Source: Spirosoma sp. SC4-14 (GTDB lineage Bacteria; Bacteroidota; Bacteroidia; Cytophagales; Spirosomataceae). Taken from it: a stretch of 64,000 nt of DNA. Positions 53,122 to 62,746 of this stretch are shown in pieces (position 1 is the stretch's first letter; each line of letters opens with the position of its first letter). The stretch is taken from contig NZ_CP147518.1 in NCBI RefSeq assembly GCF_037201965.1, positions 1,239,001-1,303,000 of the forward strand, read 5' to 3'. Made by a program: the position numbers and the translations under genes. The notes beneath the pieces are model-generated. The model was not told where the DNA came from, did no database searches, and worked only from the letters and a program-made list of their open reading frames with translations.

Positions 53122-54051
53122 ATGACCAAACCGATTACCCGCAAAACTACGTCAGCCACTACCGGACAAACTCAGGACGATATTTACGCCCGCGTCACCT
53201 CCAAGATTCTGACCGATCTTGAAAACGGCAATCTCTCGTGGCGCAAGCCTTGGCATTCCGAACACATGACCAATCAGGTGATGCAACCTTTACGTTGGAA
53301 TGATATTCCCTATACCGGCATCAATACGCTCATTCTCTGGAATGCCGCCAGCGATCAAGGCTTTACCTCTCCCTATTGGATGACTTTTAAACAGGCCACC
53401 GATATGAAGGCATCTGTCCGCAAAGGCGAGAAGGGCACCCAAATTGTCTATGCCGATAAATTCACCAAAGAAGAGGAAGATGCCAATGGCGACCTCAAAT
53501 CCAGCCAGATTCCCTTTCTTAAATCGTATACCGTCTTCAATGCGTCTCAGATCGAAGGCTTGTCCGATGGTTTCTATAAAACCCCTGAGCCCGTTGTTAT
53601 CAACGGACAAGCGCGTGATCCGAAACTCGAAGGTTTCTTTGCTCAAACGAAAGCCGACATTTATACCGGTTCCAAAGCGTGTTACACCCAGAGCACCGAC
53701 CGCATCCAAATGCCACCGTTCGAAAGCTTTGAAACGGCTATGCGCTATTACGCTGTTTTAGCGCATGAAATTTGCCACTGGACGAAACCGCCACACCGCT
53801 TGAATCGTGACTTCGGTAAAAAACACTATGGCGATGAAGGGTACGCTAAAGAAGAACTGACAGCCGAGCTAGGAGCCTGCTTTCTGGCCGCTGATCTTGG
53901 CTTTGAACCGCAGCCGGAAGAACATCATGCGGCTTATATCCAGTCCTGGCTGCATGTGCTCAAGGATGACAAACGATTTATCTTTCAGGCCGCATCCCAC
54001 GCGCAAAAGGCGGTTGAATACATTTATGCCCTGCAAAGCCCTCGCCCTTGA
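53122..54051 (+). CDS. ardC: ArdC-type antirestriction protein
   Basis: 309 residues. N-terminal ssDNA-binding DUF1738 domain (DDIYARVTSKILTDLENGNL then SWRKPWHSE, YTGINTLILWNAA) and a C-terminal zincin metallopeptidase with HEICHW (His215) and the third ligand in EELTAELGACFLA. It protects incoming single-stranded plasmid DNA against restriction. Its presence with a MobF relaxase supports a conjugative or mobilisable element. Confidence 0.93.
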   Translation: MTKPITRKTTSATTGQTQDDIYARVTSKILTDLENGNLSWRKPWHSEHMTNQVMQPLRWNDIPYTGINTLILWNAASDQGFTSPYWMTFKQATDMKASVRKGEKGTQIVYADKFTKEEEDANGDLKSSQIPFLKSYTVFNASQIEGLSDGFYKTPEPVVINGQARDPKLEGFFAQTKADIYTGSKACYTQSTDRIQMPPFESFETAMRYYAVLAHEICHWTKPPHRLNRDFGKKHYGDEGYAKEELTAELGACFLAADLGFEPQPEEHHAAYIQSWLHVLKDDKRFIFQAASHAQKAVEYIYALQSPRP

Positions 54052-54315
54052 GTTTAGAAAGCAAAACTTATGCGTTGGCTCACGGGTGATTTGGTGGTTT
54101 CGTCAACTATCCCTTTCTTGGGGTCAGTTGATAGAGCATGTCAGCCTAGCCCAATTGTCCGTCATGGCGCTGATCCCTCATTTTTACGAGGTAAAAACGA
54201 TCTACGACTGCGGCCAAAAATAGACATTGCACATCGATTTTTGGCCTTGGGGAGCTGACACGGCCTATTGAGCTTTGTTTGCTTCCATCATCAACCACAC
54301 AAGAAAGGAGATTTG

Positions 54316-54522
54316 ATGATGACTTCTCAAACCGAAACCCGCTCGTCCAAACCAACCCACACGGTTTATGTTCTAAAATCACAAGCCGATACCGAGCAAG
54401 CTGATTGGATCAGAGTAGGGGCTGCTTGGGAACACGGCGATAAAGACGGGTTAAACCTATCCTTGAACATTCTTGGCCAGAAAATTCCAGTTGTTGTTCG
54501 TAAGAACAAACCGAAAACCTAA
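54316..54522 (+). CDS. Small conserved element protein
   Basis: 68 residues from ATG 54316 (AAGGAG 8 bases upstream). Core: WIRVGAAWEHGDKDGLNLSL, then NILGQKIPVVVRKNKPKT. It is a short protein seen on Bacteroidota and Proteobacteria mobile elements near relaxases; function unknown. A partial second copy of its 3' part is at 59360-59481. Hairpin terminator follows. Confidence 0.75.
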   Translation: MMTSQTETRSSKPTHTVYVLKSQADTEQADWIRVGAAWEHGDKDGLNLSLNILGQKIPVVVRKNKPKT

Positions 54523-54529
54523 TTAACAC

Positions 54530-54559
54530 AAAGCCGGATAGATGACTCTCTCCGGCTTT
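54530..54559 (+). terminator. Hairpin terminator of the small element protein
   Basis: AAAGCCGG pairs with CCGGCTTT, 14-nt loop. A related hairpin follows the partial copy near 59488. Confidence 0.65.
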
Positions 54560-54709
54560 AACAAATCAGAATGAAACAAGTATGGTATGGGCCCAAGTTG
54601 TGATTGGCAGAAATAAAGAACCCTTATGTAATTCAAGTTGCGAGATAGTCTGAGCCTGCCAGTCAGGAGTGTATTTTAGAGTTTCCGAGGTTCTAAAATA
54701 ACAACTCCC

Positions 54710-55556
54710 ATGACTGACAAAGCCATAGCAATCTACTGCTTTTTAGACGATTTCTTCAAGGCCAGTGCCCCTAAAGAAGATGCTCATTGTAAACTTAACG
54801 ATGCCGAAATCGCTACAACCGCTTTACTGGCGGCCCTGTTCTTTTACGGCAATCAAGCCTCGGCTATGAAATATATGCGCGAACATCATGGGTTGAAAAT
54901 GATTGACAAATCGGGCTTCAATCGACGTATCCACCGGCTTGAAGCCCGACTAGTAGCACTCTTTCATGCCTTGGGCTTTACTCTTAAAGATCTCAGCACT
55001 AGTAGTCGTTACGTCATCGACTCGTTTCCGGTAGCGGTCTGCCGAAATTGCCGGATTCCGGTTTGTAAACTGCTGAAAGGCAAAGCCTATCATGGCTACA
55101 ACGAAGCGAAAAAGGAATACCGCGCGGGCGGCCCCGTTCTACGGTTTTAAGATTCAGCTTATTATCGATGAAAACTGCTTACCCGTTGATTATTTTGTGC
55201 TTGCAGGCAGTTTTGCTGATGTAACGGCTCTTCAGTCGATGAGTATTCATCTACCAGCGGGTAGTGAACTCTATGGAGACAAAGGCTATACTGACTACCA
55301 ACAGGAGGATTTGTACGCTGAGCATGAACAGATTTTTCTGCGAATTCATCGTAAAACGAATAGCCATCGACCCGATGCTGCTTGGGATGTGTTTCTAAAG
55401 AATCACTTTCGCAAACCCATCGAAGGGGTATTTAATCAAATCACTGACTTATTTCCCCGCAGTATTCATGCAGTGACGGCTAAAGGGTTCCTGTTGAAAG
55501 TGTTTTTGTTTCTTTTGGCATACACCTTTGATGGACTCACACCAGATCTGCTATAA
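54710..55556 (+). pseudogene. IS982 transposase, broken by a 16-bp insert
   Basis: N-terminal part through RYVIDSFPVAVCRNCRIPVC and KGKAYHGYNEAKKEY, then the frame is lost at the insert 55121-55136. Without it the protein continues FYGFKIQLIIDENCLPVDYF, SADVTALQS-type segment, LYGDKGYTDYQQEDL and KPIEGVFNQITDLFP with the catalytic Glu. About 276 residues, full IS982 length, no other defect. Confidence 0.92.
55121..55136 (-). repeat. 16-bp stem-loop insert in IS982 transposase
   Basis: Minus strand CGGG-GCCG-CCCG-CGCG followed by GTA. Removal gives GAA TAC TTC TAC GGT (EYFYG), the family consensus. Confidence 0.95.
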
Positions 55557-55578
55557 CTCGCAACTTAAATTATGTATA

Positions 55579-57135
55579 TCACTGAGGCTTTCTTATACCA
55601 TTAAAAAAGTCGCTCAGGCCACCTAAACGGGCAAGGGTAATACGACCTACGATAGAGACTGTAAATCGTTCGCCAAACGACAGGCGTTTAGCTGTCGGAT
55701 CGGTTTGGACTTTTAGCCAATAGCCGTTGTTACCTATATCCTGTATACCAAATTGCAGCCCACCCACAAAACGTTGCTTGCGTCCCGTAAAGAGATACAA
55801 CCCAGCTTGTAAATTAATCTGCTCGGGTATTACCTTTCGTACATTTATGTTGGTCGGATAACGGTATTCCAAACCAGCATAGACCAGTACCGCTGCTGCT
55901 GAATCAGCCTGAGAGATGGGAATGTTGTACAGCAAATCTAACCGTGAGGGCAGATGCCAATATTTTTGGTAGTTGCCTGTCACGGCATTATACGTTTCCG
56001 TTTTTTCTATACTCAGCGAATCATTCTTAAAGGAATCTTTTCGTGTGTAAGCTTTACTCTTTAGGGAAGCAAGATTGTTTGTCCAACCAGGGTTGACACT
56101 AAGGCCAATAAACCAGTCACGGCCAATATGATAGTTTAGGCCAGCCGTAAAGTCATAGGCAACGGCTAGTGAATCTTCTACCAACGACGATGTAAACTTC
56201 GACAGGCTTGTCGAAGGCAGGTAGTTAAAGGATGAGGTTGACAAATTAGCACCTATATACCATGTTTGGGTAATAAGCAGTTTTTTATCGAGAATATCCT
56301 GTTTAGCCAGCCATCTTCGTCGGCTAGCCCCCAGGGTTCTTAGATCCTCTGACGCCTTGATGCTATCCGTCTGGCTGATTGGAAAGTCTGCTTTAGCTTT
56401 CCTAATGCGATTTTGCCAGACCTGGGTAGAGTCATTCAGCATTTTATGGACTAACTTCAGCTCGCCCAGTTTAGCATCTAATTGTTTTATTTTGGGAACG
56501 GCAAGACATGAATCCGCATTTTTTTTAGTATCGAGAAGTTTGTTAATAGCAGTTGCCAAGCCCAAAGTGTCATTGCTCAAACAGGCACTTGCAAATCGTA
56601 ATGAATCGATTTTATTTTTGAATATCTTGATCGTATCCCGGAGTAATACAGGTCTTTGAACTTTGTTGGCAAGCTTTTTTAGCGTGTCATCGTAAAATGA
56701 GCCAATAACAACTGGATGCGTAGTCAGTCGATGATCAAGGTCTCTGGTTTGGCCATACAGAATCCCCGCTCTGACCTGAGGTTTCAGTTTTTCACCACCG
56801 AAAATGGCGAACGTACTAGCCTGGTCATCATCATTTTTCACAGATAAATACGTTCCAAAAAGCTTTTCCGCTACCACAGGAGCAGTCAGGCTTATGGGTT
56901 TGCTATCTTCGTTGATCTTTAGATCAATATTGTCCAGGCCTACGGTATCTGGTTTGGCATTTAGATAATAGATCGATGCGTTGGGCCGTGTAATATCGAC
57001 TCCGAGGGTTACTCCTTTGATGAGAACAGGAACAGTACCATCGGCTTTTTGAACCAGTGTCTGCGCCTGTACCTGTACCAAAAGGCTAAAAAGGAATAAG
57101 TAACCCACTAAAATAGGGCGTGCTATTGTATGCAT
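55579..57135 (-). CDS. Secreted/outer-membrane-associated hypothetical protein
   Basis: 518 residues. Signal peptide (MHTIARPILVGYLFLFSLLV, then QVQAQ). Middle is a long helical, probably coiled-coil stretch (KQLDAKLGELKLVHKMLNDS); the C-terminal half has alternating strands with aromatic ends (IGRDWFIGLSVNPGWTNNLA, VYAGLEYRYPTNINVRKVIP, LYLFTGRKQRFVGGLQFGIQ), resembling an outer-membrane beta-barrel. No family recognised. Starts 17 bp after the 57153-58670 gene, so they form an operon. Confidence 0.7.
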   Translation of the reverse strand: MHTIARPILVGYLFLFSLLVQVQAQTLVQKADGTVPVLIKGVTLGVDITRPNASIYYLNAKPDTVGLDNIDLKINEDSKPISLTAPVVAEKLFGTYLSVKNDDDQASTFAIFGGEKLKPQVRAGILYGQTRDLDHRLTTHPVVIGSFYDDTLKKLANKVQRPVLLRDTIKIFKNKIDSLRFASACLSNDTLGLATAINKLLDTKKNADSCLAVPKIKQLDAKLGELKLVHKMLNDSTQVWQNRIRKAKADFPISQTDSIKASEDLRTLGASRRRWLAKQDILDKKLLITQTWYIGANLSTSSFNYLPSTSLSKFTSSLVEDSLAVAYDFTAGLNYHIGRDWFIGLSVNPGWTNNLASLKSKAYTRKDSFKNDSLSIEKTETYNAVTGNYQKYWHLPSRLDLLYNIPISQADSAAAVLVYAGLEYRYPTNINVRKVIPEQINLQAGLYLFTGRKQRFVGGLQFGIQDIGNNGYWLKVQTDPTAKRLSFGERFTVSIVGRITLARLGGLSDFFNGIRKPQ

Positions 57136-57152
57136 GGTGGGTAGTTTATATT

Positions 57153-58670
57153 TTATGGTGCAACAGGTTGTGGTACAATGGGCTGTGGCGAAGCAGGTTG
57201 TGGCCCAGACGGTTGTTTCCAGAGTACATCTTCATGAACAGCAATAATTCCTGATGACGGCATTTTAAACACCAATGTTGCATTGCGGGGGTTGGGCGTA
57301 TGCGGAGGAAAAGCAACCGGTTTATTCGTGTCGGGATCGATAAAAGAGAGAAAGAGAAAACATTGAGCAGCCGGGTCAGGTATAGAGTCACCTCGTCGAA
57401 TACGCAGATTAACAAATACTTTAAAAAAATCGGGAGTTCCGGCTACATCATTCGAAAATGTATCAAGCGTAGTAGATAGCTTTTCATTCGAATAAACCGT
57501 TTTAGTACTATCAAGTTGTTGTTTGACAACTGACAAAAAATTATCAAACCCTAATGTGAAAATATCCAATTGTCGGTCTGGCTTGTCAAGCTCAAGTCGG
57601 TATTTGAGCTTGAGATTAGCAAAGCCAGATACTGGTAATAGATTGTTGGCGGATGCCAGATTAGACAGCAAAGAATTTGGCGTTCGTTCGCTAATAAATT
57701 GAAATGAGTCCATTTTTTCAGGGGAATCATCGGATTCGGTAGTATCTACTGCTGGGTTGGATGCTGGTGGTTCATTACCAAATCGGCCAATTGGAAGAAT
57801 CAGATCTTTGATGCGTTCGAGCAAATCGACCATTCGTCCAGAAAAGAAACCAACGATGAAGGCAAAAACAATAATCCCTTCACCATATTGAACCCATTGT
57901 AAATCGGTTGTGCTATTAAATGAAATAAGGGCCAAATACAGAATGACTACCAAAAAAGGAGTATACAGAAGTTTAGCCAAATGGGAAGGTACTTCGGCTG
58001 GATCAAATCCGCCAAGTAGCCGACGTTGGAGGCGTTCTTTAACAGTTCGTTTTTTTAAACTGCTTTTTGCGTTTGGTGAAACTAATTCTACTTCTTCGGA
58101 AGAAGCATTAGTAGGATTATCTGATGGTGCTGCCTTTTTTACTTCTGTTCCTTTATATGCTTCTGATACGCTGTAGAACAGATTGCAGAATACACCAAAT
58201 AATGCCCAGCAGATTAGCTCCCAAAGTAAAGAACGACCATTTAAGTGGTAGGGTGAGTATACCCGTACAGGATGTGTACTTAAGTAACTTCGCAGGCTCT
58301 GTTCATCGGGTAATAACTGACAGGTTGCCCAAAGTTGTGCATTAGATGCACTATCAAGCATGGTATGGGTTTGAGTAATATAATCATAGACTTTCCTGCG
58401 TTTCATTTCGAACGAAAGCTGGGTTGTAGCTGAATTACTCTTAGGAGTAGCAAGATGACTCGTGCTATCGGTATTTCCGGAATCATTAAGTGATTCAGAA
58501 TCATCTAAAATATTTTGTATATCAGCCTGTTCCGAAGATGACAGCATCACATTTTTTGAACCTGGCTTATCAAGGTAATGCCATATAATGTAACCCGTAA
58601 CTAGCAGAAATAGGAGGCTAGCCATAAAATAGGCCCAGCGGTTTGGCGAGGAAAGAAATCCTAAATTCAT
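57153..58670 (-). CDS. Inner-membrane hypothetical protein
   Basis: About 505 residues from ATG 58670. Transmembrane helices: AYFMASLLFLLVTGYIIWHY near the start, SLLWELICWALFGVFCNLFY, LLYTPFLVVILYLALISF and GIIVFAFIVGFFSGRMVDLL. A soluble C-terminal domain (RLELDKPDRQLDIFTLGFDN, KVFVNLRIRRGDSIPDPAAQ) ends in Pro-Gln repeats (PQPASPQPIVPQPVAP). Together with the barrel-like partner it may span the envelope; this is inference. Confidence 0.7.
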   Translation of the reverse strand: MNLGFLSSPNRWAYFMASLLFLLVTGYIIWHYLDKPGSKNVMLSSSEQADIQNILDDSESLNDSGNTDSTSHLATPKSNSATTQLSFEMKRRKVYDYITQTHTMLDSASNAQLWATCQLLPDEQSLRSYLSTHPVRVYSPYHLNGRSLLWELICWALFGVFCNLFYSVSEAYKGTEVKKAAPSDNPTNASSEEVELVSPNAKSSLKKRTVKERLQRRLLGGFDPAEVPSHLAKLLYTPFLVVILYLALISFNSTTDLQWVQYGEGIIVFAFIVGFFSGRMVDLLERIKDLILPIGRFGNEPPASNPAVDTTESDDSPEKMDSFQFISERTPNSLLSNLASANNLLPVSGFANLKLKYRLELDKPDRQLDIFTLGFDNFLSVVKQQLDSTKTVYSNEKLSTTLDTFSNDVAGTPDFFKVFVNLRIRRGDSIPDPAAQCFLFLSFIDPDTNKPVAFPPHTPNPRNATLVFKMPSSGIIAVHEDVLWKQPSGPQPASPQPIVPQPVAP

Positions 58671-59179
58671 GATAGTGTAATTTGACAAAGAGGATTACCC
58701 AAAAATAAACAGGGCAGGGTAGAAAATAACCGGGAAAATTACCCTTTTATCCGTGTAAAATTCCCCTTTCTCTCTTATAGGAGTAATAGAAAGAGCTGAT
58801 AAAAGATAGGTACTTAGTGGGTGAAACTGTTTTGTCGATTTTGGGTATCTTACTTAGGTGAGAACTCCCTGCATGCATGGACTCCCAACAGCAAATTACA
58901 ATCTGGCAAAAGTGGTAAAATGTGTATGTAGGCCATTCAGCTTATGGCAGGATGCTGTGGAATTAGTCGATTTTACCAGTAAATTAGGAATCCTGGGTCA
59001 TCGTCGAGAGGTTATAGATGGACAGTCTCATGGTCGGTGCCAGTTGGATTGCTCGAAAGCAATTCTACGAAGTCAAATAACTAGTCGATAAGGGTTCGGC
59101 GCTAATCTTTCGCAAGACAACAAAGCAAATCCTTAAATAATCGCTTTTATCGTCAGATTGTCCATTATTACGCTTTTCT

Positions 59180-59249
59180 AGCAATGTATATGCGTATTCT
59201 AGGTATAATTTGCAGGGAATAAAGGCCTAATCTACGCATATACATTGCT
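59180..59249. repeat. 17-bp inverted repeat, possible oriT or regulatory site
   Basis: AGCAATGTATATGCGTA at 59180-59196 is the exact complement of 59233-59249, with a 36-nt loop. Lies 0.35 kb beyond the small gene next to the relaxase. Confidence 0.5.
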
Positions 59250-59344
59250 CGCTTTTGAGCAAGATTTCAGTCACAAGACTATTCTGCCTTTGCCCGTCAA
59301 CCTGATAGCGTGGACTGCTGCCAGTAATTATTTAGGGACTATGG

Positions 59345-59481
59345 TTAAAGAGCAAGTTGACCGGATCAGAGTAGGGGCTGCTTGGGAACACGGCGATAAA
59401 GACGGCTTGAACCTGTCGTTGAACATCCTCGGCCAGAAAATTCCAGTTGTTGTTCGTAAGAACAAACCGAAAGCCAATTAA
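59345..59481 (+). pseudogene. Partial copy of the small element protein gene
   Basis: Encodes DRIRVGAAWEHGDKDGLNLS and the end LGQKIPVVVRKNKPKAN, nearly identical to 54395-54522 in DNA. The N-terminal part is replaced by sequence copied from the 59605 gene in reverse. Confidence 0.8.
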
Positions 59482-59604
59482 ATCAACAGGCCGGATGGCA
59501 ACCCAGTCGTCCGGCTTTCATCTATCGAATTTTGATAAAGCAAAAGATTATTCTACGCAAAATATGCGTAGAATAAAGGGTTTAATCAACGCATAAGACA
59601 TATA

Positions 59605-60003
59605 TCACTCGCTTTTAAGCAAGATTTCAGTCACATAACTATCCTGTGTTTGCCCGTCAATCTGATAGCGCGGATTGCTAGCTCTAATCGTTTTGAGGCT
59701 ATGATCGAATAATAAATCGAACAATGGGCTTAGCTGATACCCTTTTAACGTGACGACGTGCCCACTAAAATAAAGTAGCATTTCATTCAGATTGTCAGTG
59801 AGTACCAAATCAACCGATGCTAGATAGGCGTAATTGAAAAACGCCCGTCGCCCGTCTTCCCACACGAAGCATAGATTTCGCACAGTACTGTCTATATCAT
59901 GCAATTCTGTGCTACCAACCGTGTAATCCGTAAGATTATCGCTGGTTGTATCCACTACCTCATCTTGCGCGAAATTCGCTCTAAAATGTTGGACGGGGTG
60001 CAT
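59605..60003 (-). CDS. Hypothetical protein downstream of the relaxase
   Basis: 132 residues, acidic (MHPVQHFRANFAQDEVVDTT, then AYLASVDLVLTDNLNEMLLY and FSGHVVTLKGYQLSPLFDLL). Overlaps the relaxase stop by 23 bp, so it is co-transcribed. No family recognised; probably an accessory protein of the element. Confidence 0.65.
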   Translation of the reverse strand: MHPVQHFRANFAQDEVVDTTSDNLTDYTVGSTELHDIDSTVRNLCFVWEDGRRAFFNYAYLASVDLVLTDNLNEMLLYFSGHVVTLKGYQLSPLFDLLFDHSLKTIRASNPRYQIDGQTQDSYVTEILLKSE

Positions 60004-62746
60004 GGCTGTTTGGCTTTCGCTGAATAGGCTTAGGCTGGCTTGGCGTTTCAGTACGCTTGATCGATGGTTTCACTTTGGGTGGCACATGTCGCGCTGTTCG
60101 CATCACATGCTCAACGGATTTTCGGTGTGGCTTCTTGCGATTCACCAACTCTAACGCGGATAGGCGATCCCCTAATTCGGACGCATGAGCCAGCAAAGCG
60201 GCTTTGTCATCTGTGTAGATATGCACGCCATCTCGCGCCCGTGACACCGACACATAGAATTGGTTGAGATTGGTGGCGGCAAAGGTGCTGGCTGGTTGGG
60301 CGATAAACACCTCATCGACGGTCTTGCCCTGCGCAGCATGCGAAGTTAGGCAATAACCATGGGCAATATGGCCAAAACTGGCAGGAACGGTATAGGTGGC
60401 TTTGCTTGCCTTGTTGCGTAGGCGCAAAGCCCCGTTCGGCTCAATGGCGACAACATCCAACATTTGACCGTTCGTCAATCGTTTTTTATTTGCGTCATAT
60501 CCGTTACGGGTAATGCGTACTTTATCGCCTTTGGACAGTGCGATTTCGCTAGGTCGATACACATCGAATTGTTCCATGCGATCTAAGGGCAGGGAGGTTT
60601 GCTTACCGCTGGTATCCTGAATGTGGACTAGGCCATCGGCCACAGCATGAACCTCCCACCGCGAACCGCGCTCGATGCTTGCTATATTCTGGTTGAACTG
60701 GATAACCTGACCGATACGGTAATTGCGAGGATCGCTTTTTTCAGCCGACGTTAGATTGGTGTTGACCAGTTGTGTCAGGGGTGTTTCCTCACTGGTAATT
60801 AGTCCGGTTTCACGCAGTTTCTCTCGAATGGCTTTTGTAACCTGTTCACCTTCCTTGTGCGTCGGTGAAATCACCAAAGCAGATTTTCCTTTTTTCAAGG
60901 CCGCTATATAATCAGTGGCTAAGACCATAAAGGAATTGGCAGGATCAGGAGTCTTGATTGATCCCATGCTATCCAGCACAGCAAACGCTTCTCCGACTTT
61001 ATGATCGGCTAAAGCTTGCACGGCTTTGCGATAGTTCAGATTGCGTTGCCGATATATGCGGCTGACTTCGGCTGATTGAATACCCGCCACAGTATTGAGA
61101 ATGCGCAATGCATCCCCGCGAATGATACTGCTATGTTGTTTGGTATCCCCGCTTAGAATCAACCGTGCGTTTTTGTCAGTAACCAATTGCAACAGGGCAG
61201 TCATGTCCTTGGTGTTCAACAGTCCGGCTTCATCGACCCACAACACACCATCAGCTAAAGCCGCTTGCAGTTCGGGTGAGGACAACAGTTTGGCTACGGT
61301 GTCGGCTTCGCTAAAGCCTTCCTCCCGCAACACACCCCGTGCCGCTTGCGCTGTCGGTGCAACAACGGTGACTTTATGACCTGTTTCCTCAATCAGCCGA
61401 ATAGCTTCTTTCATGAGCGTGGTTTTGCCGGTTCCGGCTCGTCCTCGGATGATCGACACGCGATTGGTAGTAGTCAGCACATGAGAAACAGCTTCATGCT
61501 GTTCGCCTTCCAATGCTATTGAAGGTGTAATTGGATAAAGCGGAGGTAGGTTGCCTTTGCCATGTTGTGCCAGGGCTACCATCCGTTTCTCCTCGCGTAA
61601 CACCTCTTTCGTGGTGCAGAGCGTTTTGGCTCCATCCTTAACCCGAATAATACGCTTATCGTCTGCAAAGCGGTCGGTAATCTGCTCAACGGTGAGTGCT
61701 AGATAACCAAGCCCCTGCCGATAAGCGATTTCCAAAATCCGCCGATCCTGCATAACCGACACCCGTTCAAAGCGCATCGCTAACGCATGATCAATACAGT
61801 GTTTAGGCGAGGGATGGGCAAAAGGTTTGACAGGGGCAAAGCGGATTGGTGGGTTGCCTTCGTCTTTATCTCGCATTCCTAACGCGAATATCTGCTTACG
61901 CCATTCCTGCTTGAGTTGAGTCATGCTCAAGCCCTTTTGCTTCTTAGCGCGGGTTCGTGCGCCAAGCTGATCCAGTTCGGCCTGATCGGTAATACCGAGT
62001 TCTTTGGCAATCTGGCCGATTTCATTGGTGCGTTTGGAAAACAGATCGATGATATGTTCAGGTACACCAGCGACTTCAAAGGCTTTATCCGTACGTCGAA
62101 TGCGATAGCCCAACTCAACCAGTTTATCGGCCAGTCGTTTGTGAAACCGCGCCTGATAATACGGCATGTCCTGTTTGATCGACCGGAATTGTCCTGCCTT
62201 GAACTGCTGTTCAACGGCATCCCACGTCACGTTGAAAACAAACGAATGGCAGTGCAGGTGAGGGTCAGGCACCGAGCCATCGACGGGCCTTGCGGTTTGG
62301 TGTATAAAATCCGCCCAGAGCAGTTCACCCGTTGGTCGGTCTTCATCCTTGCCGTTTTTACGAACGCGGGTTTGGGCATCGGCTTCAATATCTAGCATGG
62401 TTTGCTGAACGCTTTCCTGAAACGCATCCAGAATATGATTGTCATCAGTCAGCGCATGAATGATGGAGACTGATTTCGGACAGTGGAAATTGACATCGTA
62501 ACCAACTGTGCGATTGTCTTTTTTACGTGGCGTAAGAGCCTCGCCTGTATTAGGATTGATATGCTCGCAGAGAGCATGAAAGGTATTCTTTGTGATGGGA
62601 CCTGCAATTCCCATACGGGCCGCAATCCGACCGCATAACTGACCAGGTTGTTCTTGGCCGTTCAGATAATAGTCGGAACGGCGCAGAGAGGAGTTAAAAT
62701 ACTCTCTGGCTTGACCGGCGGAACTGCTTTGAATCATGCGTATCAT
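59981..62746 (-). CDS. MobF conjugative relaxase-helicase (TrwC/TraI type)
   Basis: 921 residues. N-terminal TrwC relaxase: catalytic tyrosines in RRSDYYLNG (Tyr26/Tyr27), the GYDVNFHCPKSVSIIHAL motif and the metal triad DPHLHCHSFVFN (about 162-166). C-terminal SF1 helicase: Walker A IIRGRAGTGKTTLM near 436, LWVDEAGLL, LILSGDTKQ and the terminal GYCLTSHAAQGKTVDEV with FYVSVSRARDGVHIY. It nicks oriT and unwinds the plasmid strand. No type IV secretion or coupling protein genes are in the window, so the element is at least mobilisable. Confidence 0.93.
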   Translation of the reverse strand: MIRMIQSSSAGQAREYFNSSLRRSDYYLNGQEQPGQLCGRIAARMGIAGPITKNTFHALCEHINPNTGEALTPRKKDNRTVGYDVNFHCPKSVSIIHALTDDNHILDAFQESVQQTMLDIEADAQTRVRKNGKDEDRPTGELLWADFIHQTARPVDGSVPDPHLHCHSFVFNVTWDAVEQQFKAGQFRSIKQDMPYYQARFHKRLADKLVELGYRIRRTDKAFEVAGVPEHIIDLFSKRTNEIGQIAKELGITDQAELDQLGARTRAKKQKGLSMTQLKQEWRKQIFALGMRDKDEGNPPIRFAPVKPFAHPSPKHCIDHALAMRFERVSVMQDRRILEIAYRQGLGYLALTVEQITDRFADDKRIIRVKDGAKTLCTTKEVLREEKRMVALAQHGKGNLPPLYPITPSIALEGEQHEAVSHVLTTTNRVSIIRGRAGTGKTTLMKEAIRLIEETGHKVTVVAPTAQAARGVLREEGFSEADTVAKLLSSPELQAALADGVLWVDEAGLLNTKDMTALLQLVTDKNARLILSGDTKQHSSIIRGDALRILNTVAGIQSAEVSRIYRQRNLNYRKAVQALADHKVGEAFAVLDSMGSIKTPDPANSFMVLATDYIAALKKGKSALVISPTHKEGEQVTKAIREKLRETGLITSEETPLTQLVNTNLTSAEKSDPRNYRIGQVIQFNQNIASIERGSRWEVHAVADGLVHIQDTSGKQTSLPLDRMEQFDVYRPSEIALSKGDKVRITRNGYDANKKRLTNGQMLDVVAIEPNGALRLRNKASKATYTVPASFGHIAHGYCLTSHAAQGKTVDEVFIAQPASTFAATNLNQFYVSVSRARDGVHIYTDDKAALLAHASELGDRLSALELVNRKKPHRKSVEHVMRTARHVPPKVKPSIKRTETPSQPKPIQRKPNSHAPRPTF

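Larger units (their letters stand above)
54631..55570 (+). mobile_element. IS982-family insertion sequence
   Basis: 940 bp. Inverted repeat ATTCAAGTTGCGAG at the left, complement CTCGCAACTTAAAT at the right (one mismatch). Flanked by the 6-bp direct duplication TATGTA (54625-54630 and 55571-55576). Holds one transposase gene broken by a 16-bp insert. Confidence 0.9.
58671..59604. other. Non-coding, rearranged region with partial gene copies
   Basis: About 930 bp. Includes a 17-bp inverted repeat (59180-59249), a partial copy of the 3' end of the 59605-60003 gene (about 59240-59340) fused to a partial copy of the 54316-54522 gene (59345-59481), and a hairpin TTCTACGCA/TGCGTAGAA at 59550-59573. 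An open frame at 58858-59091 has no recognisable features and is not listed as a gene. Confidence 0.65.

Noticed and set aside
58858..59091. 77-residue open frame in the rearranged region.
   Set aside because: No conserved-looking motif, no start signal, and it lies in a stretch made of partial copies.
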